NCBI GenBank assembly: GCA_023127905.1
Contig: JAGMEZ010000535.1
Coordinates: 1-11,563, forward strand
Length of the DNA: 11,563 nucleotides
Source: Caldifarciminota bacterium
GTDB taxonomy: Bacteria > Hydrothermota > E44-bin80
Direction: 5' to 3'
Of this stretch, positions 1 through 6,607 are shown piece by piece (the first letter of the stretch is position 1; each line of letters starts with the position of its first letter). A model generated the notes under the pieces. It was not told the DNA's origin. It was given only the letters and a program-made list of their open reading frames with translations, and did not search any database. The translations under genes were made by a program, and so were the position numbers.

Positions 1-9
1 GCAGGAGGG

Positions 10-98
10 CCATCCTGGCTCACAAATAATGCGAGGTAAGATGCCTTACCTGTTGAAAGGATGATTTGGTTTCGGGAATTGTATTCCCGAAACACCGA
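10..98 (-). repeat. Twin-hairpin intergenic repeat, copy 1
   Basis: This 89-nt segment is nearly the same as 5472-5561, with roughly ten differences in 90 positions. Its second hairpin has a perfect 10-bp stem (gtttcgggaa at 69-78 pairs with ttcccgaaac at 84-93) and a 5-nt loop. Its first hairpin is aggtaag (34-40) with cttacct (45-51). An outer catcct/aggatg pairing (11-16 with 58-63) could enclose the first hairpin. It begins 64 nt downstream of the stop of the minus-strand gene ending at 162, in the same orientation relative to transcription as the second copy. Neither hairpin is followed by a T-run, so it is not a classical intrinsic terminator. It could be an RNA 3' processing or stability element, or a REP/MITE-like dispersed repeat. 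Confidence 0.8.
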
Positions 99-129
99 AT
101 TCAGCAAATAGAAATTGGGAAATTACTCC

Positions 130-147
130 TTGACCATAATGGGTCAA
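130..147 (-). other. Short inverted repeat downstream of the propeller gene
   Basis: TTGACC (130-135) and GGTCAA (142-147) form a 6-bp stem with a 6-nt loop, 15 nt beyond the stop codon of the propeller gene. On the transcribed strand the T-rich stretch precedes the stem rather than following it, so a normal intrinsic terminator is not supported. It may be chance, or the base of a 3' structure together with the twin-hairpin repeat next to it. Confidence 0.3.
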
Positions 148-161
148 AAACAAAGCAAATT

Positions 162-1736
162 TTATCTCAATAAAATTATAGGGAGGGACTGACTATCGTC
201 AGCAAATTGGATGTAATAAACACCTGCAGGAAGAGGATTACCAAAATCATCACTTCCTTCCCATATGATGAAATCTTCGTGCTCTTCAAGAATGAATTCT
301 TTTACCTTCCTTCCGATAATATCATAGATTCTCAAATAAAAGTCAGATGTTAAATTTTGAATTTTAGGGTTCTGACTTCTGTCTTCTGACCTCTGACTTC
401 TAACATTTGATATCCGAAATCTAATTTCTGTCTTTGTGGTGAAGGGGTTGGGGAAAACAGATATCTGAGGAAGGACTTTACTTTTTAGTTTTTCTGTTTC
501 TTGCACACCCGTCTCGTTCTCACCTCGCTTGTAAAAAATATCTGTTGAAACTCCAGGATTCAATCGTTGATCTACCCATACAAGATGAAGTTTATTACTC
601 CGATCAACAGCAATTCGTGGCATACCACCACCTTGGGTATGAGGCGGGTAAACCACCCTCATCGGTGGAATTACAAAATTTCCCATCGTGTCAAGTTTCG
701 CATACATAATTGGAAATGTCCCTGCTGAATCTGCCTCCCATACAACATGCAGATACTGTAATGAATCCATCGCCATATGGGGGCGAAAATTGACCTCATG
801 TATGCTAAGTATTTTAGATCCAACAAGAATATTGGCATTTTGGTCAAGTTTCAGGTACTCAATGCTCATACCAGGACCAGCAGGATCCTCATAAACTATA
901 TGGATGTTCTGACTACGATCAGCTATTATTGTTGGTAAAAGTCCTGTACCAAAAATTTTGTTAGAAATTAAAATGTTACCATCCTTGTCTAATTTTGAAT
1001 AGGCTAAACGATTCTGAAAAATACTGTCAATGCGATATGCCATATGTATGTTTGCAAAACTATCAACACCAATACCAGGCCAGTAAGCATATATATTCTC
1101 AGGAGAAACCCGTATCTTCGAAATCAAGGGGTTTCCAAGACTGTCCAATTTTGTATAATTCATCTGATTACAACCTGATATTTCATCCCAGATCACATTT
1201 ATTTCTTTATATTTACTTAGAACCATCTCAAACGGAAAAAGGTCATTATTTCCACTCACGGCTAAATGAGAGGGCACAATTACAGAACCATTGTTGGCAA
1301 GTTTGGCATGCCATATCCCAATACCCTGGGGTGTTTCATCATGCCAGACAAATTGAATATTGTTTGAAGCATCAACTGCGATCCGTGGTCCTGTAGAATA
1401 AGAAGCATTGTTTGAGACATCTGTTTCTGGAATTAAACTATCACCAAGACTGTCTCTTTTAGAATAGAGTACTTCACCAGTGCCAGCGACCCAGGTTGCA
1501 GTATCCCAGACTGCCCAGACATTATTAAACACATCAACATCAACATCAGGGCTATTCCTTGATTTAGGGTCCTCAGGTGTCAACAGTATATCATCAGACC
1601 AGCCATCAGGGTAAGCGTAGAGGAGGGAAGGTGTCAGAGGACAGAAGTCAGATGTCAGAAAACAGATAACAGATGGGAGATTAAAGATTAAAAGTATTAA
1701 TAAAATAATCAGTATGTATTTGAATAATTTATTCAT
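162..1736 (-). CDS. Secreted seven-repeat beta-propeller protein with T9SS type A sorting domain
   Basis: This is a 524-aa exported protein of unknown ligand. The ATG at 1736 is preferred over the upstream TTG (1751): it gives MNKLFKYILIILLILLIF, a good hydrophobic signal, and sits 8 nt after the stop of the peptidase gene, behind a GGTAGGT ribosome site. Seven related repeats of about 52 residues follow, each with an (I/V)AxDxxxNIHxVW-like core, near residues 66, 119, 170, 221, 269, 320 and 375, which suggests a seven-bladed propeller. From about residue 424 comes a C-terminal domain with FPNPF (428-432), YDIIGRKV and PAGVYYIQF, ending in IILLR, as in type IX secretion type A sorting domains. 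The domain is interrupted by a low-complexity stretch (about 444-464), and the signal region contains another (about 22-36). Both come from heptanucleotide repeats. It probably shares an mRNA with the C25 peptidase, and may be its secreted partner or a surface-binding protein (inference). Confidence 0.88.
   Translation of the reverse strand: MNKLFKYILIILLILLIFNLPSVICFLTSDFCPLTPSLLYAYPDGWSDDILLTPEDPKSRNSPDVDVDVFNNVWAVWDTATWVAGTGEVLYSKRDSLGDSLIPETDVSNNASYSTGPRIAVDASNNIQFVWHDETPQGIGIWHAKLANNGSVIVPSHLAVSGNNDLFPFEMVLSKYKEINVIWDEISGCNQMNYTKLDSLGNPLISKIRVSPENIYAYWPGIGVDSFANIHMAYRIDSIFQNRLAYSKLDKDGNILISNKIFGTGLLPTIIADRSQNIHIVYEDPAGPGMSIEYLKLDQNANILVGSKILSIHEVNFRPHMAMDSLQYLHVVWEADSAGTFPIMYAKLDTMGNFVIPPMRVVYPPHTQGGGMPRIAVDRSNKLHLVWVDQRLNPGVSTDIFYKRGENETGVQETEKLKSKVLPQISVFPNPFTTKTEIRFRISNVRSQRSEDRSQNPKIQNLTSDFYLRIYDIIGRKVKEFILEEHEDFIIWEGSDDFGNPLPAGVYYIQFADDSQSLPIILLR
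371..412 (-). repeat. Heptanucleotide tandem array inside the sorting domain
   Basis: Six consecutive 7-nt units run from 371. Four are close to TCTGACT on the + strand (371-377, 378-384, 385-391, 392-398), followed by two decayed units (399-405 and 406-412). They are read in frame as residues about 442-456, giving the repetitive VRSQRSEDRSQ. A single opposite-orientation half-site, aagtcaga (340-347), forms an 8-bp inverted repeat with tctgactt (371-378) across an AT-rich loop. The same heptad occurs at 1633-1674 in reverse orientation. Confidence 0.85.
1633..1674 (+). repeat. Heptanucleotide tandem array in the signal-peptide region
   Basis: Six 7-nt units start at 1633 with GTCAGAG and continue as GACAGAA, GTCAGAT and GTCAGAA, then two AACAGAT units. 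The consensus is the complement of the array at 371-412, so the two arrays lie in opposite orientations about 1.2 kb apart in one gene. It is translated on the minus strand as residues about 21-35, between the hydrophobic core of the signal peptide and the LLYAYPDGW mature start. Confidence 0.85.
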
Positions 1737-1744
1737 CGTATTAC

Positions 1745-4700
1745 CTACCAACTGTATAAACCTGTCCTCTGATAATCATGATGGAATTGAGGCCACTCAA
1801 GAAGATAAGACGAAACTTCACTATCCATATTCTCCCAAACATGCAGATAGCCATCAGATGAGGATACAATAATCTCGCTCCTTCTATCACCATCAATATC
1901 ACCAATAATAGGTGATGAAAATTCTCCAAAAAGGGGTAGAGGAAATGGAGTGATAGAAGATCCATTGTAGTTAAATGCATAGATATAATTTTTATAATCA
2001 CCAATTATAATATCAAGATAGTCATCACCATTAATGTTGGCAATAGCAGGTGATGTCCTAATATAAGTGCTTGGAGTGATTAAATACGGCCAGGGGTCTA
2101 TAGAATAACCACCTTCTTTTTCCCGCAAATGAATTCTGCTTGCATTATTGCCAAAGGTAACTTCAACACCAGGATATGGTATTCCAGGATGAATATCTCC
2201 GACCGCAGGCGATGAACTGATTGGTCCTTCAGTCTGACGTTCCCATAGAAGTGTGTCATTCTCCACATCATATGCCCTGATCTTTCCATCACTACAACCA
2301 ATTATCACATCCGCATAATTATCATTGTTTATATCCACCAGTGCAGAGGTCACATTACTACTCCCGTAAGCAAGAGAATCTACCAAACCAGAGCTGTCAA
2401 AGACACATGTTTTTGCTCCACTTTTCTCGGCTGTAGGTTCATATGATATAACGATCTCATCAATTGCTCCTGCCTTAACATTGGATATTGATACACCACT
2501 GCTGTAATATATACCAGGTGTCACTGATATCCCAAAATCGTACAGTAGAGAACCACCACCATATCCATAAACCAATACTCTCAAACTATCAAAGCTCTGA
2601 GTGCTGGTCGGTACTGTAAATACCACAACATTCAAATACTGACTTCCACTGATATGACCCAATGCAGGATACCCTCGAAATACCATATTCTCATGGGGTA
2701 TCTTAACTGGCCAGTCATAGAGAATTTCACCTTGATAATCATAAACCTTTATTGATTCAGGTGAAACCGCAACAATCTCAATAGTGTCGTTATTGTCTAC
2801 ATCACCAAGTACAACTCCATATACATCCTTGAAGTATTGGGGCCAATTACCGAAGATACTACCATCATAATTAAAGACATAAATCGAGTCGTCACCAGGA
2901 CAAATTATTTCCATTGAACCGGATACATCAAGATTGGCAACCGCAGGCTGCGGCGTAAAAATAGCATTGAATATCTTTTTCGGCCAACCTGGTTGATGCG
3001 GATAAATTGCAACATTTTTTATTATCATAGATTCATTATTGTATTCCCAGGACTCCTGTATACTGTGGTTCGGATCAGCTCTAATCTTGAACTCACAATC
3101 CCCAATCTCACCGTAATAATTAGGGTGTGTTGATCCCGTATTCCAGTACACCGTTACAGTTACTGAATCTCGTGGCAAGATGGTGTCAATCGTAACCGTA
3201 GTGTCATAAATAAGTTGCTCATCGCACAGTACTCTAAACCTTACATCTACATCGTATGCTGCTGTACCTCCGATATTCCATACAATTGACTGAATAGGTA
3301 TCGTATCACAGATGGATAGATAAGGATAAGGTGGTAGTAACGAAATATCTATTGCCTGGGGTCGTATTACCAAATCAGGTAAATTCGGATACGCAGTGTA
3401 ATCCCCAAGGTCAAGAGCAGGATCACCAAGGAGACAGTAATCAATATTATATTCAAGATTGACTAAACTCTTACCAAGAATCCAACTCTGATGACGCAGT
3501 ACATTATTTAAGAAATTAAGTCCATATAACAATGAAAGTCCTCCTGTAACTCGTGTTGCACCATAAAAAGCGACAGCACCACCATTTTGCTTTATAAGAA
3601 AATGCTCACCAAATGATGTATCTGCAGGAAAACTGTGAGTAGAATCGTAAAATGGGTGATCCCACTGAAACATCGCTGTGAAACAGGAGAAACTCAGCAC
3701 AACAGGAAGCCGAGAACCATTCTTAAGTTTTTTCACTCGTAAGCTACTGTAATGGGCACCCATTTCACGCCCCCACCATCCCGTTGGCCCACCATGACCA
3801 TAATATGAAGTAAGAATTTCGCCAGCATTTAGGTTGTTGTCTATTGCTGCTCGAAATTGTGAATCGTTCTGTATTTGTGAATAACAAGTTACTAATGTGT
3901 CATAATTAATGTCAGTAAAATAAGGCTTTGATAAAGTTACATAGTAATCAAAATCATCACCAGCAATTAAAAATCCTCTTCGACGCCAATTGCCAGTATC
4001 AGGTTCACTTTCGTAATTTATAGTCTTCTGAGCAACAGTAACTAAATCCTGTACTCGTGTCTCTTTTACAGGCAAACGACCGAGCATAATTTCTTCTCCC
4101 CAACCCCCACTAAAGTTTCTGAAATATTCTTCATTAGCTGCCAACCAAATTTCACTATTTAGAGGATACGTATATAATTTAGTTGGCACATAATCCCAGT
4201 CACCGATAAATAAACAATAGGCAAAATGGTCATCAGGCATCGAAGGAGCTTTCCAGTTATCATAGGCATAAACAAGGAAATCTCTCACTGGTATATGAAG
4301 TGAATCACTATCCGCTGGCGGAAAGTAAGAATAAATATCCTGCACCTTCACAATCCCAATATCAAACTCATTATGCTCAACACGCCATTCTGCAAAATCT
4401 TGAATCCATTCTGAGCTCGTTTTATTATTTAGAAAATCATAGTGTGTTACAATAATATAGTCCGCAACGTTGGCAGTATCCAATAAATCAGTATAGTAAT
4501 GAACTGCTGGTGGCTCCTCACGACCTGACTCCCGGTCAATTCCTGGATAATTTAAGAGTATCTCCCTACCAATACCCTCAAACGGACCTAAACCATTCTC
4601 ATTCTCAACAACTGTACCCGAATATTCAATTCTTAAATCAATTCCATGATTAAAATACATCAGCTTCTTTTGAGGATTGAATTGAACAGGATACAAAAAT

Positions 4701-5230
4701 ACCTCAAGCACCCTCTGATCCCGCCAATAACCATCACTATTTACTTCATAGAATTTGTCTGGATACAGGGTATCTTTCTGATAAAATGAAGTGTCATAAG
4801 CAAATACTTCCTTTAAGTAGGTACAGCCACCAGAATCTTCAAAAACAACTCGAGGAATAGGATATATTAAATAGTCTTCAAACAATGTATAATCTGATTC
4901 ATAAGCCGTAATATTAAATTCGCAGGAATCAGGTACTGCAATCAATAATTTGATATAGGGAATCTGAGGTTTTCCTGTTCTTATTGTGTCTGTATCTATA
5001 TATTCTTCAGGAATTTCGATACGCTGAAAGCTTTTCTCGTCAACCGTGGTGTCTTCTTTGCTGAAACCAAAAACTGTGGTTCTGATAAAAAGACCTGATG
5101 TATCTGATTTCATTACATTCTTATCTGGAGGTATGAGTGCATCAGATAAACCAATAACCCTTTGCCAATCAGCACTTGAAAAGCTGAGTATAAGTAAACT
5201 TAATAAATTTATTAAGAGAATTTTTTTCAT
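1745..5230 (-). CDS. Gingipain-like C25 cysteine peptidase with CARDB and FG-GAP/VCBS propeller
   Basis: This is a 1161-aa exported protease. The start is the ATG at 5230, because a near-perfect promoter (5310-5338) lies inside the longer possible reading frame and GGAAGG precedes this ATG. A signal peptide covers residues 1-20 (hydrophobic core, FSSA cleavage site). A propeptide-like region precedes the C25 catalytic domain (about 250-610). The catalytic His is probably H479 in YYGHGGPTGW and the nucleophile C516 in VVLSFSCFTAMF. The LGDPAL motif (601-606) typical of the family's C-terminal edge is present, so the enzyme appears intact. A CARDB-like Ig domain follows (about 617-740), then an FG-GAP/VCBS propeller with Asp-rich loops such as DVDNNDTIEI (810), DINNDNYADV (966), NINGDDYLDI (1066) and DIDGDRRSEI (1111). 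The protein ends in WPQFHHDYQRTGLYSW. No T9SS sorting domain follows, unlike many C25 enzymes. The cleavage specificity (Arg or Lys) cannot be read from the sequence. Confidence 0.9.
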   Translation of the reverse strand: MKKILLINLLSLLILSFSSADWQRVIGLSDALIPPDKNVMKSDTSGLFIRTTVFGFSKEDTTVDEKSFQRIEIPEEYIDTDTIRTGKPQIPYIKLLIAVPDSCEFNITAYESDYTLFEDYLIYPIPRVVFEDSGGCTYLKEVFAYDTSFYQKDTLYPDKFYEVNSDGYWRDQRVLEVFLYPVQFNPQKKLMYFNHGIDLRIEYSGTVVENENGLGPFEGIGREILLNYPGIDRESGREEPPAVHYYTDLLDTANVADYIIVTHYDFLNNKTSSEWIQDFAEWRVEHNEFDIGIVKVQDIYSYFPPADSDSLHIPVRDFLVYAYDNWKAPSMPDDHFAYCLFIGDWDYVPTKLYTYPLNSEIWLAANEEYFRNFSGGWGEEIMLGRLPVKETRVQDLVTVAQKTINYESEPDTGNWRRRGFLIAGDDFDYYVTLSKPYFTDINYDTLVTCYSQIQNDSQFRAAIDNNLNAGEILTSYYGHGGPTGWWGREMGAHYSSLRVKKLKNGSRLPVVLSFSCFTAMFQWDHPFYDSTHSFPADTSFGEHFLIKQNGGAVAFYGATRVTGGLSLLYGLNFLNNVLRHQSWILGKSLVNLEYNIDYCLLGDPALDLGDYTAYPNLPDLVIRPQAIDISLLPPYPYLSICDTIPIQSIVWNIGGTAAYDVDVRFRVLCDEQLIYDTTVTIDTILPRDSVTVTVYWNTGSTHPNYYGEIGDCEFKIRADPNHSIQESWEYNNESMIIKNVAIYPHQPGWPKKIFNAIFTPQPAVANLDVSGSMEIICPGDDSIYVFNYDGSIFGNWPQYFKDVYGVVLGDVDNNDTIEIVAVSPESIKVYDYQGEILYDWPVKIPHENMVFRGYPALGHISGSQYLNVVVFTVPTSTQSFDSLRVLVYGYGGGSLLYDFGISVTPGIYYSSGVSISNVKAGAIDEIVISYEPTAEKSGAKTCVFDSSGLVDSLAYGSSNVTSALVDINNDNYADVIIGCSDGKIRAYDVENDTLLWERQTEGPISSSPAVGDIHPGIPYPGVEVTFGNNASRIHLREKEGGYSIDPWPYLITPSTYIRTSPAIANINGDDYLDIIIGDYKNYIYAFNYNGSSITPFPLPLFGEFSSPIIGDIDGDRRSEIIVSSSDGYLHVWENMDSEVSSYLLEWPQFHHDYQRTGLYSW

Positions 5231-5234
5231 CTTT

Positions 5235-5240
5235 CCTTCC
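5235..5240 (-). promoter_or_regulatory. Ribosome binding site deciding the C25 peptidase start
   Basis: On the minus strand GGAAGG lies 4 nt before the ATG at 5230. The alternative TTG start at 5353 lies upstream of the promoter and would add a 41-residue basic extension ahead of an obvious signal peptide, so it is rejected. Confidence 0.75.
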
Positions 5241-5309
5241 TTTTTTTGAATATTCACGAATATAAAGGAATTTAACTTCAAAAATTTTATTTGTCTAATC
5301 TTTTTTAAA

Positions 5310-5338
5310 ATTATACGTATATTTTTTACAAAAGTCAA
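5310..5338 (-). promoter_or_regulatory. Sigma-70-type promoter for the peptidase/propeller operon
   Basis: On the minus strand a -35 box TTGACT (5333-5338) is followed by a 17-nt spacer and a perfect -10 box TATAAT (5310-5315). Transcription would start near 5303, giving a leader of about 73 nt before the ATG at 5230. The leader contains a small inverted repeat (ATATTC/GAATAT) shortly before the ribosome site. The boxes and spacer match the consensus almost exactly. It is the clearest promoter in the window. Confidence 0.8.
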
Positions 5339-5594
5339 GAACTTTCTCGACAATTTTACGGTGCTCCGTGCCCCTACAAGTAATAACGAAACCGCAGCAA
5401 GAACAGGTGAGCCTACCTACGCTAATCTACCTACGTTAAAGCTTCAGAGAACATGGGCTTCGGTAGATTCACCATCCTGGCTCACAAATAATGCGAGGCA
5501 AGATGCCTCGCCTGTTTAACAGGATGATTTGGTTTCGGGAAGTTCTTTCCCGAAACACCGATGAGACATGCGGGTCTACCCCTACAGCATGCGA
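5339..5594. other. Gene-free repeat mosaic between hypB and the peptidase promoter
   Basis: The gene-free interval from hypB to the peptidase start is 364 nt. Apart from the promoter and leader (5231-5338) it contains these short elements: a GTAGGGG-type fragment with an ACGG/CCGT hairpin (minus strand, about 5358-5377); a cctacctacg direct repeat (5412-5421 and 5426-5435, period 14); an 8-bp inverted pair aatctacc/ggtagatt (5424-5431 and 5462-5469); the 90-nt twin-hairpin repeat (5472-5561); and a second GTAGGGG-type palindrome with gggt/accc next to hypB (about 5572-5587). I see no plausible protein or tRNA here. Confidence 0.7.
5472..5561 (-). repeat. Twin-hairpin intergenic repeat, copy 2
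   Basis: This 90-nt segment matches 10-98. Its second hairpin keeps all 20 stem bases (gtttcgggaa at 5532-5541, ttcccgaaac at 5547-5556), while four of its five loop bases differ from copy 1. Its first hairpin pairs gcgaggc (5493-5499) with gcctcgc (5505-5511). An outer catcctg/caggatg pairing (5473-5479 with 5520-5526) could close the first hairpin. The element begins 34 nt after the hypB stop, so both copies sit just 3' of the last gene of a minus-strand transcription unit. There is no T-run to make it a standard terminator. Confidence 0.82.
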
Positions 5595-6260
5595 CTACTT
5601 GAACATCAATTTCCTTTGTTCAGTGAGCCAGGTTTTCCAATCTTGCATTCCACTTCCGTTCCTGGATGAAACAAGGATTTTCTCAATACCTGGATGAACC
5701 TTCTCTATGTTTTCCTCTACTTTTTTAACATCATAATCAAGCACGTCAATGAGGTCTAACTTGCTCAACAGGGTAAGCTGGGACACTTTAAAAGCAAGTG
5801 GGTATTTTAATGGTTTATCTTCACCTTCCGGCAAACTCAGAATTAGTACATTCTTGTGTGCACCGGTTTTAAATTCAGCAGGACATACGAGATTTCCAAT
5901 ATTTTCAATAAATAGAAAATCTATATTATTCATGTCCATATCATTTACTGCATCCTTTATCCAGGATGCCTCAAGGTGACAATCTCCACCAAAAGGTAGA
6001 GTGTTAACCTGTGTTATCTTTATAGGAAACTTCGAGAGTTTCTCTGCATCAATGGTTGTTGTAATATCACCCTCAACAACTGCAATACGGTAATCGGGAA
6101 GTAACATCTCAATCGTTTTTTCAAGTATTGTGGTTTTGCCGGAGCCAGGAGACCCCATAAGGTTGACAGCAAATACACCTTTTTTTGTAAAGAAATCAGC
6201 TATTTCTTCTGCGACTGCATCATTGGCAGACATCACCTTTTTTAAAATCTTTATTTCCAT
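5595..6260 (-). CDS. hypB: Hydrogenase nickel-insertion GTPase HypB
   Basis: HypB works in the cytoplasm with HypA to load nickel into the [NiFe]-hydrogenase large subunit, using GTP hydrolysis and dimerisation. At 221 aa it is a G-domain-only form: it has no His-rich tract and no N-terminal CxxCGC nickel site. The P-loop is GSPGSGKT (36-43). The metal site of the G domain is visible as C94-H95 in GGDCHLEA and C126 in GNLVCPAEF. The base-recognition motif reads SKLD (166-169) instead of the more usual NKxD. The stretch before the Cys-His pair reads NTLPFGGDCHLEA rather than the shorter TGxxCHLxA form common in this family. The ATG overlaps the hypA stop by one base (TAATG), behind a strong GGAGAGG site within hypA, which suggests translational coupling. 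It is the last gene of the hyp run. Confidence 0.96.
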   Translation of the reverse strand: MEIKILKKVMSANDAVAEEIADFFTKKGVFAVNLMGSPGSGKTTILEKTIEMLLPDYRIAVVEGDITTTIDAEKLSKFPIKITQVNTLPFGGDCHLEASWIKDAVNDMDMNNIDFLFIENIGNLVCPAEFKTGAHKNVLILSLPEGEDKPLKYPLAFKVSQLTLLSKLDLIDVLDYDVKKVEENIEKVHPGIEKILVSSRNGSGMQDWKTWLTEQRKLMFK

Positions 6261-6607
6261 TATTCCTCTCCTATAATAGATTCTATGAAAAATTCATCAC
6301 CGCCATTTATAGATACTTTCATACTTCCACAGAAAGGACATATATAAAGATGACTTTCCATTATAAACGATTTTTCACAGTTATTACATTTCCCTTCGAC
6401 AGGAATTTCTTTTATATCAAGAACTACATCTTCAAGAGCTGTATCATTACACAGTAACTTAAAATTAAATCTAAGAGCTTCTGGAACAACTGCATGCAAA
6501 CTTCCGATTACGAGTTTTATTCGCTCAACTTTTTTTATCTCTTCATGTCTCTTAATCTCTTCATCTACAATATCTTTAATATTCTTTGCTATAGCAAGTT
6601 CATGCAT
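6260..6607 (-). CDS. hypA: Hydrogenase nickel chaperone HypA
   Basis: HypA passes nickel, together with HypB, to the hydrogenase large-subunit precursor. The protein has 115 aa when started at the second possible ATG (6607), which gives the family's N-terminal Met-His-Glu (MHELAIA), the nickel ligands. The upstream ATG at 6613 would add two residues, leave only 2 nt to the GAGG ribosome site and spoil the N-terminal ligand. The structural zinc site is complete, with two CxxC pairs at C74/C77 (GKCNNCEK) and C90/C93 (YICPFCGS). The start codon shares one base with the hypE stop (TGATG), and the stop shares one base with the hypB start. Confidence 0.96.
   Translation of the reverse strand: MHELAIAKNIKDIVDEEIKRHEEIKKVERIKLVIGSLHAVVPEALRFNFKLLCNDTALEDVVLDIKEIPVEGKCNNCEKSFIMESHLYICPFCGSMKVSINGGDEFFIESIIGEE

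Noticed and set aside
69..93. Twin-hairpin second stem as an intrinsic terminator
   Set aside because: The 10-bp stem is strong, but no T-run follows on either strand in either copy.
995..1396. 133-codon + strand frame antisense to the propeller gene
   Set aside because: The opposite strand encodes regular beta-propeller repeats. The + strand product has no recognisable feature.
1737..1751. TTG start at 1751 for the propeller protein
   Set aside because: It would overlap the peptidase stop codon, and the ATG at 1736 has a suitable GGTAGGT site and gives a standard signal peptide start.
5231..5353. Longer N-terminus for the C25 peptidase from a TTG at 5353
   Set aside because: The promoter with TTGACT and TATAAT lies inside this extension, and a clean signal peptide with a ribosome site begins at 5230.
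5491..5697. Small + strand open frame starting in the twin-hairpin repeat
   Set aside because: It runs through the repeat into antisense hypB, has no ribosome site that I can see, and resembles no family.
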